The notes below the pieces were generated by a model. That model did no database searches. It saw only the letters and a program-made list of their open reading frames with translations, and was not told the DNA's origin. Positions 25,065 to 37,140 of a stretch of DNA of 64,000 nt are shown piece by piece; the first letter of the stretch is position 1, and each line of letters opens with the position of its first letter. Source of the DNA: Hymenoscyphus infarciens (Eukaryota; Ascomycota; Leotiomycetes; Helotiales; Helotiaceae); contig LLCB01000076.1 of assembly GCA_001414345.1 (NCBI GenBank), positions 62,001 through 126,000 on the forward strand, given 5' to 3'. The translations under genes were made by a program, and so were the position numbers.

Positions 25065-26238
25065 ATGCAGTATTTGACTCTTTCCGCTCTCTTGTTAGGC
25101 GTCTCACGCTTAGCTACTGCCACTTTCAGCAGCCCCAAAGCTGGAGATCAATGGACCATTGGAAAGGAGAACACAATTCAATGGGATAAGTCCGGAATGG
25201 GAGGAAAGGTCGATGCCAAACTTTGCCCAAAGGGCGCAACGGATACCACGATCATCATTGCAGACATTGCAAGTCAAGTTGAAAACTCTGGATCTTTTAA
25301 ATGGACCCCAGACAAGTCAATCTCCGCGCAAGAGGCAGTGATCATTATTATCGATCAGACCAACACCAAGAAGGCGTCCGACACGTTTGTTCTCATCGTA
25401 GAGGAACTCTCAGCCAACACCAACAACAATAACAAGGACAACAATAACAAGGACAACAATAACAAGTACAACAATAACCAGGGCAATAATAACAATGACA
25501 ACTCGAAAGACAACAAGGGTTCCGACAGCTCCAAGAATGGCCATGAGGTATTTTCATCTCACTTAACTTACTGTGACTAGTGCTAATTTAATATAGGGTT
25601 CGCAAAAGAATAGCACCATGACCAAGAGCAGTGAAGACAGCAAGACAAAGGATAATGGAAACCAGAAATCCACCTCTGTAGTGCTCCACGAAACCAAGAC
25701 CCAAAAGAATGAAGGCGAGAAGAGCACCAAAGCTGCCGAGAATGGAACCACCGTTGTCCACGAAACCAAGTCCCAAGCAGTTGAGGTCTCCAAGACCACG
25801 GCAATTGAGAGTGCTGTGATGACCCACCTCACATCCGCCCCAGCTGCACCACAACAAACCACCTGCCAAATTTGCACAGTTTGCAGCGAGAAAACAGTGA
25901 CCCATACCATCATCATCTCGGCTGGCGAAACCATGGTTTCGAGCTCGCAGTTGAGTCTTGTTCGAACTACAGTTGCCACACCAGCTGTCATATCCGCTTC
26001 AGCAGTCAAGGGAACTCCTCTCGTCGTTGCAACACCTGCCATCGAATCGAAGAAGACTTCCGCGGCCCTACCGACTTCAACAAGAGCCAGAGCCACCGGC
26101 AATGCCACATTAGCAACCGGAACTGGAGCTGGAGTCCCAGGAGCTGTTTTCACTGGTGGTGCATCTACTTTGGGATCCAACACAGTCACTGCCGCAGCTG
26201 GAGGAGTCTTCGGTCTACTCGCCATGATGCTCTTGTAA
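25065..26238 (+). CDS. GPI-anchored Ser/Thr-rich wall protein with Kre9/Knh1-like domain
   Basis: Exons 25065-25547 and 25597-26238, 374 residues; intron 49 nt, donor GTATTT, acceptor AATATAG. Signal peptide 1-19 (MQYLTLSALLLGVSRLATA). Residues ~20-110 match the Kre9/Knh1 N-terminal immunoglobulin-like fold common in fungal wall proteins: F-S-S-P-K-A-G-D-Q-W, then TIQW, GSFKWTPDKS, ASDTFVL. An Asn/Lys/Asp low-complexity tract follows, coded by imperfect 15-bp repeats (AACAATAACAAGGAC), then Lys/Ser/Thr-rich and Ala/Thr-rich stretches with a TCQICTVC cysteine motif. The end (TVTAAAGGVFGLLAMMLL) is a classic GPI-attachment hydrophobic tail. Predicted role is structural or glucan-associated at the cell surface; no enzyme activity is implied. 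Confidence 0.85.
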
Positions 26239-28137
26239 GAAAACCATATATGAGTTGAAGAAGGTGCATGTTGGGGGGGAAAGACACGGGAATAATTTGG
26301 TTCGAGCTTACTCAATTTTTAATACCTTCTTAATAACCCTTTTGGTCGGACGGTCGATTCGTCCTTGTAATGGAGAGAGCTGGCTACCCCTTATTTACAA
26401 TCTAGCCACATCGGGTAGCTCCGGAAGCTTTACGAGAATTTGAATACCAGTATATCAAACAAAGGACTTTTTGGTTTTTGGCCTGGCGGAGGAGAAACTC
26501 TTATGTTAATGATCTTGGATGATACCCACAATTTTAAAATGAAATAGCCTTTATCTTATTGCACTTGAAGGATCATTGACGTGCAGTACCAGTCTTACGA
26601 CAATACCATGGACAGTAAAAGCGGCAGCAAGTAACGTGTCCTAGATGGTTCGAACAATTAGCTTCAATCGTCCCAAACCAATCAAATTAATAGTTTGAAA
26701 TATTCTAGATATCTAGAACAACGTGAGTGGGCGCGTCGTAGACAAAAGTGGCAGTAAATACTTTCGGGCGTACCTACTCCTCTCCTGAAAGACATTAAAT
26801 GTGGCAGAAACTACATCTGATTCGTACCTATCTCCAGTTGTTCCAGCATTCTAAGTACTTATTCCAAACATCTAGAGAAATTTAAATTATCAATCGAGGT
26901 GTTTTAGAACAATTAAGTTCAATTATCCCAAAGTATTAATAATTATTCTTCTAGCTTTTGAGAACAATTTAAATAAATAACTAAAGTTACGACGAAATAA
27001 AAGGTTATCTTATCGTCTGATGTTAGTTTATTGAATCTATTTGTTCTAGCTAGTTAGAACAATTAAATAAGGAAGGAGCATTCATTATCATTGCACGTGA
27101 CTCACTTCCTCCTTTCTTGACCAATCGGGAAAACCCCTTGTTTTTCGGGATTCAGGAGCTTCTCATCCCCAGGATTTCATGATCTTGCACCACTTTTCTT
27201 TACTCTTATTTCAACGACACGACGAAGTGGACATCTCAATCCTAAACTATTGTTTTCAAGACGTAATGCGATTCATGTCACGGCCGTTGCGAAAAAGTCT
27301 TTGGGCTTCTGAAAGGGAGTACTAAAATCTCACACGACAACGCCTTCGCTGCACTTGAGAGGTCACAGCACATGTAAAGTTCAGCATTGTTGATTGGGGA
27401 CGTGATACGATCTGACCCGGCTCGATGGATTTCTTTCTTTTATTGTTCCCTACACCGCTCTTACTATTTTTCCTACAGCTGTCGTCATAGCATTGGTGCG
27501 CCTTTGGCGGTTTTCTCATAATTCCTTTGTTCTGATACCGACGCGGTTGAAAGTCACTCCGCACTCTCAAGTCAATTGGTCCAACTTCTCTCATGATGAT
27601 AAATCAGAGTTTAAGATGTCGTGAGATTACAAATTGAGTCTTTTTTTGGTATTTTCCCTCATCAGGAGGAAATATGGGAAGCCTTTACAGAAATCTGCGG
27701 CCGACTAGTCAATGCTGGAGCCTTTTCGCTCGGCCTTCGGACAAAATATCCAGATGTCTTCAAAGACCACCGGCGTTATTGAACGCCAATGCAAGGTTTC
27801 AGATCTACTAAGGAGCTGTGGAAAACTGCCGCCAGGGCTCTAGGAGATACACTAAAGCTTCAAGCCACACCACATCATTGCTCGCTGCGGAAAGGCTCGT
27901 CGGGATGGCTTTCATCTGTCTCAGCTATGATAGACCATTTTTATAAGTACCCAGTACCCACCAAGTCGGTTTTTGATTTGGTGAATGTTGATGATTCTTT
28001 ATCCAACTCTGGGAGCTGGCTTTAATTCCCGTTTTCTAATAGGTTCCCGACTCAATCTCGAGCTGGTATCCACCTTTTTCGAAGCCCTCTCGTCGTTGAT
28101 TTGTTTCATTGTTTCCACCCAACCAATTCCACACAAA
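26239..28137. other. Intergenic with dispersed repeat copies; MFS upstream region
   Basis: No supported gene. The dispersed repeat occurs in 26606-26815. From about 26880 to 27080 the DNA is AT-rich with repeated AGAACAATTAA strings. A basic minus-strand frame at 27322-27594 lacks homology. The final ~100 bases (CCACCCAACCAATTCCACAC) form the MFS leader. Confidence 0.4.
26606..26815. repeat. Dispersed non-coding repeat, copies C, D, E in tandem
   Basis: Three diverged versions of the same core: ATGGACAGTAAAAGCGGCAG (26608), GTAGACAAAAGTGGCAGTAA (26738) and AGACATTAAATGTGGCAGAA (26790). Each is followed by a poorly conserved ~60-90 bp. The core matches the copies at 11021 and 14428. Borders cannot be fixed by eye. 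Confidence 0.45.
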
Positions 28138-29914
28138 ATGGCGAACATACCGCAGAAACCAGTAACTCTCAAGGAATTAACATCAGAAGAACAATTACCC
28201 AGCAGCAACTTCAATGGACCCAACGACAGCAGCACAGTCGATGGATTTGGAAAGAGCTCATTCAACGAAGATGCAGCGAACGAAAAAGTGCAAGCAGAAA
28301 CCGCTGTAGAAGCCCCTCCACGAGATATAGGAGGAGTCAAATGGGCAATCGTTGTTCTCTCGATTCTAAGTTCAACATTCCTGTTCGCTCTCGACAATAC
28401 AATCGTCGCTGATATTCAACCCGTTATTGTTACCAAATTTAACTCGGTTGCGAAACTCACTTGGTTGAGTGTTGCTTTTCTTATCGGCGCAGCTTCGACG
28501 AATTTGATTTGGGGGAAAATCTTTGGTCAGTTCAACGCGAAATGGATGTACATCTTTTGTGTTTTTCTGTTTGAGGTTGGATCTGCTTTGTGTGGTGCTG
28601 CCCCGACGATGGACGCTCTGATTGTTGGAAGGGCCATTTGTGGTGTTGGTGGAAGTGGGATGTACGTTGGAGTTATGACTCTGCTCGCAGCAACAACTAC
28701 TATTCATGAACGACCCATGTACGTTGGAGGGACTGGTCTTACTTGGGGTCTCGGAACAGTAAGTTTTGGTTCTCTATTTGTGAAGAAACATTTTGCTAAC
28801 GAGCCCCAAGGTACTTGGTCCAATCATAGGCGGGGCATTCGTTGAGAGCTCTGCTGGATGGAGATGGGCATTCTACATCAATTTATGTATTGGTGCAGTT
28901 TGCGCCCCAGTCTACATTTTCATGCTTCCAAGCAAAGATCCCCGTCCAGGAGTCAGTATTAAGGATCGGTGCCGAGAGTTGGATTATCTAGGAGGCATTC
29001 TTACCATTGGTGCCTTTGTCACTGGCGTCATGGCTCTTTCGATGGGAGGCGTCACCTGGCCATGGAACAGTGGAAAAGTAATTGGTATGTTTGTGTGCTC
29101 AGGGGTTCTCTTCATCCTACTTGGGCTCCAACAAGTTTACACCATCTTCACCACCCCAACACGGCGTATCTTCCCAATCGAATTTTTCAAATCACGAACT
29201 ATTCTCATCTTGTTTGCTATGACAGCAGCAGGTGGAACAGCAATTTTCATCCCTATCTATATGATCCCTATCTTCTTCCAGTTTACCCGAGGCGATACAG
29301 CACTTGAGGCTGGTGTTCGACTTCTGCCATTCATCATGCTCATGATATTTGCCGTCATAGCAAATGGAGCCATTCTCTCCGCTTGGGGTTACTATATGCC
29401 CTGGTACCTTCTCGGTGGAATACTCATTGCCATCGGAGGAGCACTCATGTTTACCGTCGATACCGAAACCTCTATCGCCCGAGTATACGGATACAGCATT
29501 TTAATCGGATTCGGCGATGGTCTTTTCGCACAAGCCTCCTTCAGCGTCGCCCAAGCCATCGTATCTCCCGAAAATGTAGCAATGGCAGTAGGATTCATCA
29601 CATGCGCGCAAGTATCAGGTGTAACTATCGCCCTTGCCATCGCCAACTCGGTCTTTCTGAATGAATCACAAACTTCCATTGCAAAGATCTTGCCTGGTGT
29701 TCCATTGATGCAGATCCAAGCAGCCATTGCGGGGGCTGGGAGTCAACTTGTGGAGAGTTTGAGTGCGCAGACGAGGTTGGAGGTTCTTAGAGCTATTGTT
29801 GATGCGATGGGTCAGACTTATATTCTGGTTATCACGGCGGGGGCTTTGGCAGCGGTCTTGAGTTTGGGAATGAAGAGGGAGAAGTTGTTTATAGCTCCTG
29901 GACATGTTGGTTGA
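28138..29914 (+). CDS. MFS efflux transporter, 14-helix DHA2-like
   Basis: Exons 28138-28758 and 28811-29914, 574 residues; intron 52 nt, GTAAGT to CCCAAG. A hydrophilic N-terminus of ~65 residues precedes the first helix. LDNTIVADIQP at 85-95 is the signature of the DHA2 family (drug:H+ antiporters with 14 TMs), followed by a WLSVAFLI helix, the loop GQFNAKWMY and GRAICGVGGSGMYVG. Motif C-like GGTGLTWGLG then VLGPIIGGAF crosses the splice site. About 14 hydrophobic segments are visible to the C-terminus. Such plasma-membrane pumps export mycotoxins, secondary metabolites or drugs; the P450 is ~4.4 kb upstream but separated by a wall-protein gene, so a cluster is not supported. Confidence 0.92.
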
Positions 29915-31939
29915 TTTTTGGAAATTCTTTCGTTTTTTCGCATTATTTTGCGGAAATTATGAGAGAAGATAACGCAGTGAGGTCGAAAAAAGCGAGGTTG
30001 CATGGTAGATAGCTCAATTTTGACTCTAAAATTAATGATATTTGTTACAAGTCTTTTGCCAACAACTTTGGGTACCCAGAAAAAGGGGGCAGTGGTCTCC
30101 TAAGCGAGGTGTGACAAAGTCGAACGCCTGATTTCTTTCGGGTTTTGGAGACTTAGCTACATTGAACAGGCCGAAGACTGAGTTCGGACCAGCTGTAGGA
30201 AATTTGAATTGCTCTGTTTCGAAACATGAGTTCTGGTTCCTACTACCGCTTATGTGTATGGGTCAACTCAACTTCAGCTCGTATATAAACTAGGCCATTT
30301 CAGGACATGATGATAAGAAACTCTTGATCGCAGACAGGGCGTGGTCCATAGTTTCTCTAATCCAATGATACTTTAATGAGGATCGGGCGTATTGGCGTAA
30401 ACGCGTAATAAAGAGGAATGAAATTTCGTTTAAGTACTCTTAAATTATAACTCAATTCTTCCACTCAACGACGTAACTCTATTTGTTTTTATTTGAAGTT
30501 AATTCGACTGTTTAGTCAAAACCCACGTTAGGAGACGTTCCTTTCTAATAGCTTCTGTGAGGGGGGGGGTTAGTATTTGCCTATTAAGAAATGTTTTGGG
30601 TTTTGGCATAGGATAAATACTAGGGTCTGGGAATGATTCAGAAGTGATTTGGGAGTGATTTGGGAGTGATTCAAGAAAACGAAGCGGAAAACGGTGTCTC
30701 CATTACCTATAGTCTGAAACAAACTATACTCAAGGTTTTGGTGTAACAGATATCACCACCATATTAGTTCAGGGAGTTGATGCTTACACTAGCTGTACAT
30801 TCATATGTCTTCAGGTGGGGGTTGGGGTTTGAAATAAGTCTCAATAGCTCTTTTTTTCTTTTGTTTTCTTTAAACTGTCGTTACCTCCTTTTAAAATCAA
30901 GTAAACTTTGTCACGCATGTCCTTTCAGGTAACTTGCTGGAAATAGATGAAGCGTTTTGAAAACTCCAGTAGCCAAAACCTCAGGAGCGGCACAACAAAA
31001 CCTTGGTGGGGAATTGGGTGCTGCATTCATCACATTGACTTATCGTGCCTGAAGTGACTCGACCGTGGGACTTTTCAGTTGTTTGAAATGAATTTGAGGA
31101 ATAAGATGTGGTTGACGACGCGGATTCCGGACTCGAGGGCGTGTTTTGGAATTCTACTCCTCCAAGTGGAAGGAAACTTGCTTGTATTTGTGAAGTCAAA
31201 AGACAAATTTGGCGAACTGGAAAGAAGTTATTAGGTTTTTTGCACGCAATGAATTACGGTGGGGTCTGTCTTACAACTCTAAATCCCTTTGCGTAAAACT
31301 CGTTGCACCCGATAGGTGCTTATTGTTGATGACGATCGAAGTTACCCAAGATGCGGCAAGCTCCTTTCCGAAGTTTTGTTGCAGATCGAACCTGCTCCAA
31401 GAGCCCGGGAACTGGTCTTCAGCTTGAGGCTGAAAGAAATTCCAATCAAGACATGCAGATACTGGACCATTAAATGGTAACCCTAGGTTCGTGTGGCTTG
31501 GTGATAGGTTGTGCGAGTGAAGTCAGACATTTGTTGATCCACTAAAGCTTGTTCTAGACCAGTCATTTTGAGGGTTAGTGTTCTGCGCCTGAAATACGAG
31601 GTATTATGAGAAACGTTGAAGAAGCGGCGGAACTTCAGGCCGTCGGCTTAATATTCTGTCCGACTTGAATATATATAGGAGGAGCCGCGCGTTTTCCCAA
31701 ACAAGAAGAAAAGGGGTGCAGATTTTGGTGGGTGAGCTAAAACTAGCAAAAAGATGGCTCGTGGTCTATATAAAGAAGATTTTTAATGCACAGCAGCCTC
31801 ACTTTCGAGATTTCCAGCCTATCAAGCTGGTGTCTTGGGACTTTACCGATTTGGACTGAGACAGATGACCAATGAAATCTTCACTCAACCTGCATTTAGG
31901 GCGGGGAACGATGCACCTCCTCCCTTTTTCTCACTGATA
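29915..31939. other. Intergenic, no supported gene
   Basis: About 2 kb with no coding signature on either strand. It holds a G-run (about 30568), the 11-bp tandem repeat at 30629-30672 and TTTTT/CTTTT runs. The right end is the left target duplication of the foldback MITE. Confidence 0.4.
30629..30672. repeat. 11-bp tandem repeat
   Basis: About four imperfect copies of GGGAGTGATTT (variants GGGAATGATTC, GAAGTGATTT). Non-coding; possibly only slippage. Confidence 0.6.
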
Positions 31940-32051
31940 CACCACAGGCATGCCGATTTAACCGAACCCGAGCCTTAGGAGGGCCAGGTCATAACGTTAT
32001 GACCTGGCCCTCCTAAGGCTCGGGCTCGCTTCTTTTTGCATGCCTGTGGTG
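31940..32051. mobile_element. 112-bp foldback MITE, hAT-type target duplication
   Basis: The element starts CACCACAGGCATGC and ends with the exact reverse complement. Its middle is a 29-bp perfect arm on each side of the centre (31995/31996), with AACGTT at the axis and CCCGAGCCTTAGG at the arm base. The 8-bp direct repeat CACTGATA flanks it at 31932-31939 and 32052-32059, the duplication length made by hAT transposases. Almost the entire element can form one hairpin. Non-coding; needs a transposase from elsewhere. The sharp 8-bp duplication and perfect arms suggest a recent insertion. Confidence 0.85.
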
Positions 32052-32421
32052 CACTGATAACAAGAAAGGGAAGCCTCGAGTAAAGTAAGAAGAAGAGCAT
32101 CATCAACTATAAGAAATCTCAAGGTTTCTACCAATGAAAACCTTTACTCGAGCTAACATGCATGCCCATGAAGTTATGTGTCATTTCTTCTTATACAATT
32201 CCAGAACCCTGACCCCCAGGTCAACCCCCCAATCCCCCACAAAAAGCTCGCATGGAGAACCAAAAGTACTCCCCGCACTTGTTAAATATATACAAAGAAG
32301 ATATCAATCTTGATCACAGATCCACCGCATGTACTTCCCAGAGCCATCCCGGATACCCCAGGACCTCCCCCTTTCTCATTTCATCCAGTACTGCTTTCAT
32401 CAACAGCCTCTAATTTCCTAC
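32052..32421. other. 3' flank of the GH16 gene
   Basis: No gene; contains the presumed 3' UTR and terminator of the minus-strand glucanase. An inverted pair TTACTCGAG / CTCGAGTAAAG lies at about 32065-32150. Confidence 0.4.
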
Positions 32422-33363
32422 TTATGCAGAATTATAAACCGCGACGTAATCAATACTCAAACTCGCACCAGGAACAGTAGAGTTCAAAGGCGTAGCCGCA
32501 CCGTATACTTTATTAGGAAACGCACCACCCATCGCCAAATTCAACAGGATAAAATGACCATGTTGAACAGTTTGCGCCCAGATCGCAGTACCAAGTTGAG
32601 TCTCCGTGATAGTGTGGAATTTGGTGCCATCAACAGACCAGGACAGGGTCTCTGGTGTCACAGAACGATCGACGGTTAATGCGTAGGTGTGTAGGTTTCC
32701 TTGACATTTGGTTCCGGGACAGGGGAGGTTGTTGGCGATGCCTTCCGATTCGTTGCATTTCCCTCCTGGTGCGACCTGGTGGGAGAATTAGTAAATTGAA
32801 AGGGTTAAGGGGAGGGCAGGGAAACTTACATCGCAGTGAAGAACTCCGGTGACTTTGTTGAGTCCGTTGACATTCTCCATGATGTCGTATTCTCCAACCG
32901 AAGGCCAGTTCGTGTAAATGCCTCGATAATTACCACCGAGAGTCCAGAATGCCGGCCAATATCCAATTGCTGCTGTACCAGAAACGTCTGGCATGCTAAT
33001 GCTTGCTTGAATAATCATTTTCTTTCCCTCAACGGCTTGGAAGTCTGTTCGTTGGGTCTCGACTCGAGAAGATGTCCACCCGCCACTTGCAGTCTTGAGA
33101 GCAGTGAGTCTAAGCTGGCTTTTGGTGACGTTGCAGTTTGCAGGCGACTTGGTGTAGACTTGAGTTTCCCCAGTTCCCCAGTTTACTGGGCCGCCTGTAT
33201 ATCCAGTTCCGGTGTCGATAATCCAGTTCTTTGAATCTGGAAGCGAGCCATCGGCGCCAGTAAAGTCGTCACTCCAGGTAATTGTATAACCCTGAATGGC
33301 TGGGACGGCGGCGTTGGCTAAGGATGCTTGCAAGATTGCGAGGATGCAAATTGAAGAGAACAT
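32422..33363 (-). CDS. Secreted GH16 beta-1,3(4)-glucanase-like enzyme
   Basis: Minus strand, exons 33363-32830 and 32775-32422, 295 residues; 54-nt intron GTAAGT to CACCAG. The ATG at 33363 starts a 17-19 residue signal peptide (MFSSICILAILQASLANA). The mature part shows GH16 marks: W-S-D-D-F-T near 30, GYWPAFWTLGG near 134-144, and the catalytic E-x-D-x-x-E box GEYDIMEN with E158, D160 and E163, then after the splice GKCNESEGIANNLPCPGT. The end is a beta-sandwich closing with SIDYVAVYN. Length is normal for fungal laminarinase-like GH16 members that cut beta-1,3 or mixed-linkage glucans of cell walls. Catalytic acids are intact, so it should be active and extracellular. Confidence 0.94.
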
Positions 33364-35281
33364 AAGTGAAGTGTTTATTGTGTCAAACAATGAAAATGCA
33401 GTGAGAATGGAAGAAGTTGAAGTGAAAATTGAAGGAAGAATGAAGATGCCCAAAGAAGGAGAGACTGGAGAAGAAGCTCGAAGTCGATGATGCTGGGATT
33501 CAGTTTCTCAGCGGGAATGTACTGAGATTTATGCAGATTCCAACTCCCCTGTTCCAAGAGATCCAGATAGATGACAATAGCACCTGGACTAAATATTGAT
33601 ACTTTCCTTACCCCTCTTGAAAATAGCCATGGGAGTTGAAATAAACTCCCTTACGTGGAAAGGAATCTATAGCATTTGTGTTATAACAGTGGGAAATTTT
33701 CAGAACCCACTAGATAGCAACAACATCATATGTTCTCGTATCCCCATAATGTTTAATGCCAAAGCCGAGTACTGTGTTTGAAACAAGATGCCTTGCTGTT
33801 CCCAATGCTCGAGACTCCTTGCTAGGCGAAGAAAGTATAGATCCCACCCGAGACCGTGGCGTGAGACATTGCACTTGCAGATTCAACTTTGTGGAAGCCC
33901 CGCAACCAATGGGCCGGTAACTTTCATGGATATCTCAAGTGCCCGATTTCAAAGGAAACCAACTGATCAATTTCGTGATTGAGACACTTTGAAATCCTCC
34001 GGTGTCATACAAGCTTGAGGTGCCAGGGACTTTGGTCCAAGCTTCTGTAGTTATAGGACTAAAGCGCGAATTGAGAAGTAAGTGCAGACTCAAGCTATCC
34101 GAGTAGTGTCCCCAGTACTGATTTTTGGGGGGTAAAATATAGGAACGTCTTATTGACTAGGAACAGAAACATTCGTTACCAAAGATCAATAAAATCGCAA
34201 CAAGGACCAAGGCTACCCCCGCTCGCAAACGGCCAGCTGATACTATCCCCCCCCCTACAGTAAATGTAAGCGCACGGCCGCTGTGCCATACTAAATGTCT
34301 GTGCACTCTACATTTACTTTAGGGGGGGGGATAGTAGTGGCACCTGCACTTGTTTATATGTTGCTTGTGGAAACGAAAGTTAAATTAGTTGTCTCGTGAA
34401 TATACTTTGATGTGGATGTTAGTGGTGGTGGGGAATGGTTATTTTTAAATATTAATAAGATGAGATGAAATGAAGTCCACGGTATTTGAAAAAACTTAAG
34501 CGCAAAAGACAAGAGAACAGTTAGAAGAAGCCATACAGAAGTAATGCAGCGAAGAATCGTAAAGCAAAAGCTCAATGCAGTTGACTTGAACCAGAAGTCT
34601 GATGATGTGCTTCGCTGTTTTCTTGATGAGACTAAGTGATCAAAAAATCAACGACCGCACAACTGGGAAGATGGTAGCCTAAGCCAAAGACGAGCTATCG
34701 CTATCTCAAAAATAGGCTTTGAAAATTAAGCTTCAAATGTTATACATAAATGGAACCGAGGGGGGTACCAGATCCAGAGATGGGACGGCCAAGAGGTGTC
34801 ACCTGTCATCCAGGCCTTCTTGGATGTTCTTGAAACTTGACTGTTGGTAAATATAGAGCTCCATCCCCGCGTTGTTTCAGATATGGTAACTCGGGGACGG
34901 GATTGAAGGTTAGCTTCGACTTCTGACTGGCTGGCTAAATATGTTCAAGTTGCTAAGGCCGAGAAGATAAGGCGCCTGTATTCGCATTTGAAGAATCAAT
35001 AATTATACCGGAGTTGCCACGGACCATTGAGGTTGTGAAAGGGAGTGAGTTGAAAGAGGAGGGAGCCGAGAGGGAGTTACGTTTCAAGCGCGAACCGGGA
35101 ACTCCTCGGCTGGGCACGTGATCTGAACCTCACAGCCCACGTCGACCAATCAAAGATGCCTACACATTTTATGAGCTCGTTCAACACCAACGCTTCGGTC
35201 GACAAGCTCACATCACCAACACTCGATACCGATGCCCTTTGAATCGGCTCCTCTCCGCCCCTCTACACATTCCCGGTGACC
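33364..35281. other. Intergenic with one mariner-type MITE; ALG6 upstream region
   Basis: No gene supported. Two likely promoters lie here, GH16 (just above 33363) and ALG6 (below 35282). The stretch 35090-35230 has CACGTGATC and TGACC-type motifs plus a pyrimidine-rich leader. The MITE is at 34243-34334. Confidence 0.4.
34243..34334. mobile_element. 92-bp Tc1/mariner-type MITE
   Basis: Termini CTATCCCCCCCCC...GGGGGGGGGATAG; inverted repeats of about 26 bp also include TA[CA]AG/TAAATGTA. TA flanks both sides (34241-34242 and 34335-34336), the target duplication of Tc1/mariner elements. The interior is short and non-coding (GCGCACGGCCGCTGTGCC). Long C/G runs at the ends are unusual and could cause slippage. 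Confidence 0.75.
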
Positions 35282-37140
35282 ATGGCAGGACCTTCACCCC
35301 ACAAACCACGGCGGAAAGTCAAGCAGACGGGCAATGGCATCGAAGCCTCCCCTGGCTCTCCTCTGCCAACGGGACGACCGTCTTCGTCCTCATCAAGCCG
35401 GCCTGCATACCCTCTTGCTGCATTTCTTTGGCCCGCCCGAAGCTCGCTGTCGCAATGGGAAATCTTGCCCTTAATATTGATGGCGGTAGGCCTTTTCCGG
35501 TTGGCTGCGGGTCTTTGGGGATATTCTGGTAAGAGATCTGTCACCTATGTACGGCTTTTGCTTTCCAATTGCACCATTGCTAACTTTTTCCTCTAGGATT
35601 CCAAAAGCCCCCGATGTACGGAGATTACGAAGCCCAACGACATTGGATGGAGGTCACCACACAATTACCCGTCTCGCAATGGTATTTCCACGATCTCGAA
35701 TGGTGGGGTCTCGACTATCCCCCTTTGACCGCGTACCATAGCTGGGTCTTGGGCAAAGTTGGCGGGCTGATTGATGCATCTTGGTTCGAATTACATAAGT
35801 CCCGAGGGATCAGTGACCCTTCATTGAAAGTGTTTATGCGAGGAACAGTCATTGTTTCTGAATATCTCGTCTTCATACCTGCGGCCGTCATTTTCGTAAG
35901 GCGACTCAGCAAACTACAAGGCGTCAACACTTGGAATGCTTCAATTGCACTTACTGCAATTCTGATGCAACCCGGCATCATTTTAATTGACCATGTTCAT
36001 TTTCAATATAACACGGTTATGTTGGGACTAGTCCTCGCCAGCATGTCAAGTGTCCTCGCAGGTCGATTCATGTGGAGTTGCGTGTTTTTTGTTTTAGCTC
36101 TTGGATTCAAACAAATGGCTTTGTATTATGCTCCAGCTATGTTTGCCTACCTGCTGGGTGTTTGCTTATTCCCGCGAATCAACTTTCCCCGCTTTCTTGG
36201 GATTGCAGTTGTCACGGCTGCCTCGTTCGCCGTACTGTTGCTTCCTCTATTCTTGGGAGCTTTGTACGACTCTTATCGCGGTATCGACGCCCGGCCTGAC
36301 CTCCATGGTCACAAAGCCCCCTTGCCGATCTTAACGCAATACTCATACTTGCTCAATTTCCGAGCATGGTACTACCCAATCGTTCAACAATCGACACAAA
36401 TGATCTACCGAGTGTTTCCATTTGCCAGAGGTTTGTTCGAGGATAAAGTGGCCAACTTTTGGTGTGCACTAAATGTTGTGGTCAAACTTCGCCAATACCC
36501 ATCTGAGCTTCTCCAAAGAGCCTCATTGCTTTTGACACTTGGCTCCATCACACCCGCATGCTTGGTGATTTTCCTAAAGCCAAGAAAGGAACTACTACCG
36601 GTAGCATTAGCGACGACAGCGTGGGGGTTCTTCCTTTTCAGTTTCCAGGTCCACGAAAAGAGTGTCTTATTACCTCTGATGCCAATGACCGTACTGCTCG
36701 CAGGCAAACAAGGACTGAGCAAGAATACTCGTGCTTGGGTTGGGTTTGCAAATATGCTGGGTGTATGGACCATGTTTCCACTCCTCCAGCGTGTTGATTT
36801 GCGCATTCCTTACTATGTCCTATCTCTTCTATGGGCATACCTTCTCGGGCTTCCGCCAACGACCATGTCTGTATACAAGCAAGATGGGCCATCTTCGTGG
36901 GCTGGCTATGCGACAGCAGCCCTTCATTTCATCTTTTACCTTAGTATGGGGGTATGGCACATTGCAGAAGCATTTCTTTTACCACCAAAAGACAAACCAG
37001 ATCTCTGGGTCGTAGCAAACGTCGGGGTTGGTGTGGTGGGATTCGGACTTTGTTATATGTGGTGTCTATGGACATTGGTTGTTGATAGTGGAGTTTTGGG
37101 GATTTCTGAATCGGGAAAGAGGAAAGTCAAATCCCAGTAA
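35282..37140 (+). CDS. ALG6: Dolichyl-P-Glc:Man9GlcNAc2-PP-dolichol alpha-1,3-glucosyltransferase
   Basis: Exons 35282-35528 and 35597-37140, 596 residues; 68-nt intron GTAAGA to CTCTAG with a GCTAACT branch site. After a Ser/Pro-rich N-terminus a first helix (LSQWEILPLILMAVGLFRLA) leads into the ALG6/ALG8 hallmark: MYGDYEAQRHWMEVTTQLP, then SQWYFHDLEWWGLDYPPLTA and DHVHFQYN. The Asp/Glu loops face the ER lumen. About 11-12 further hydrophobic segments follow. GDYEAQRHW and YFHDLEWWGLDYPPLTAYHS separate ALG6 from ALG8. It adds the first glucose to the lipid-linked oligosaccharide for N-glycosylation in the ER membrane. Single copy, normal length. Confidence 0.95.

Noticed and set aside
27322..27594. 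90-codon basic minus-strand frame
   Set aside because: No homology or leader; lies in a non-coding stretch and is compatible with chance.
21963..29914. Biosynthetic cluster P450 plus MFS pump
   Set aside because: No synthase, reductase or regulator near; a wall-protein gene lies between and spacing is several kb.
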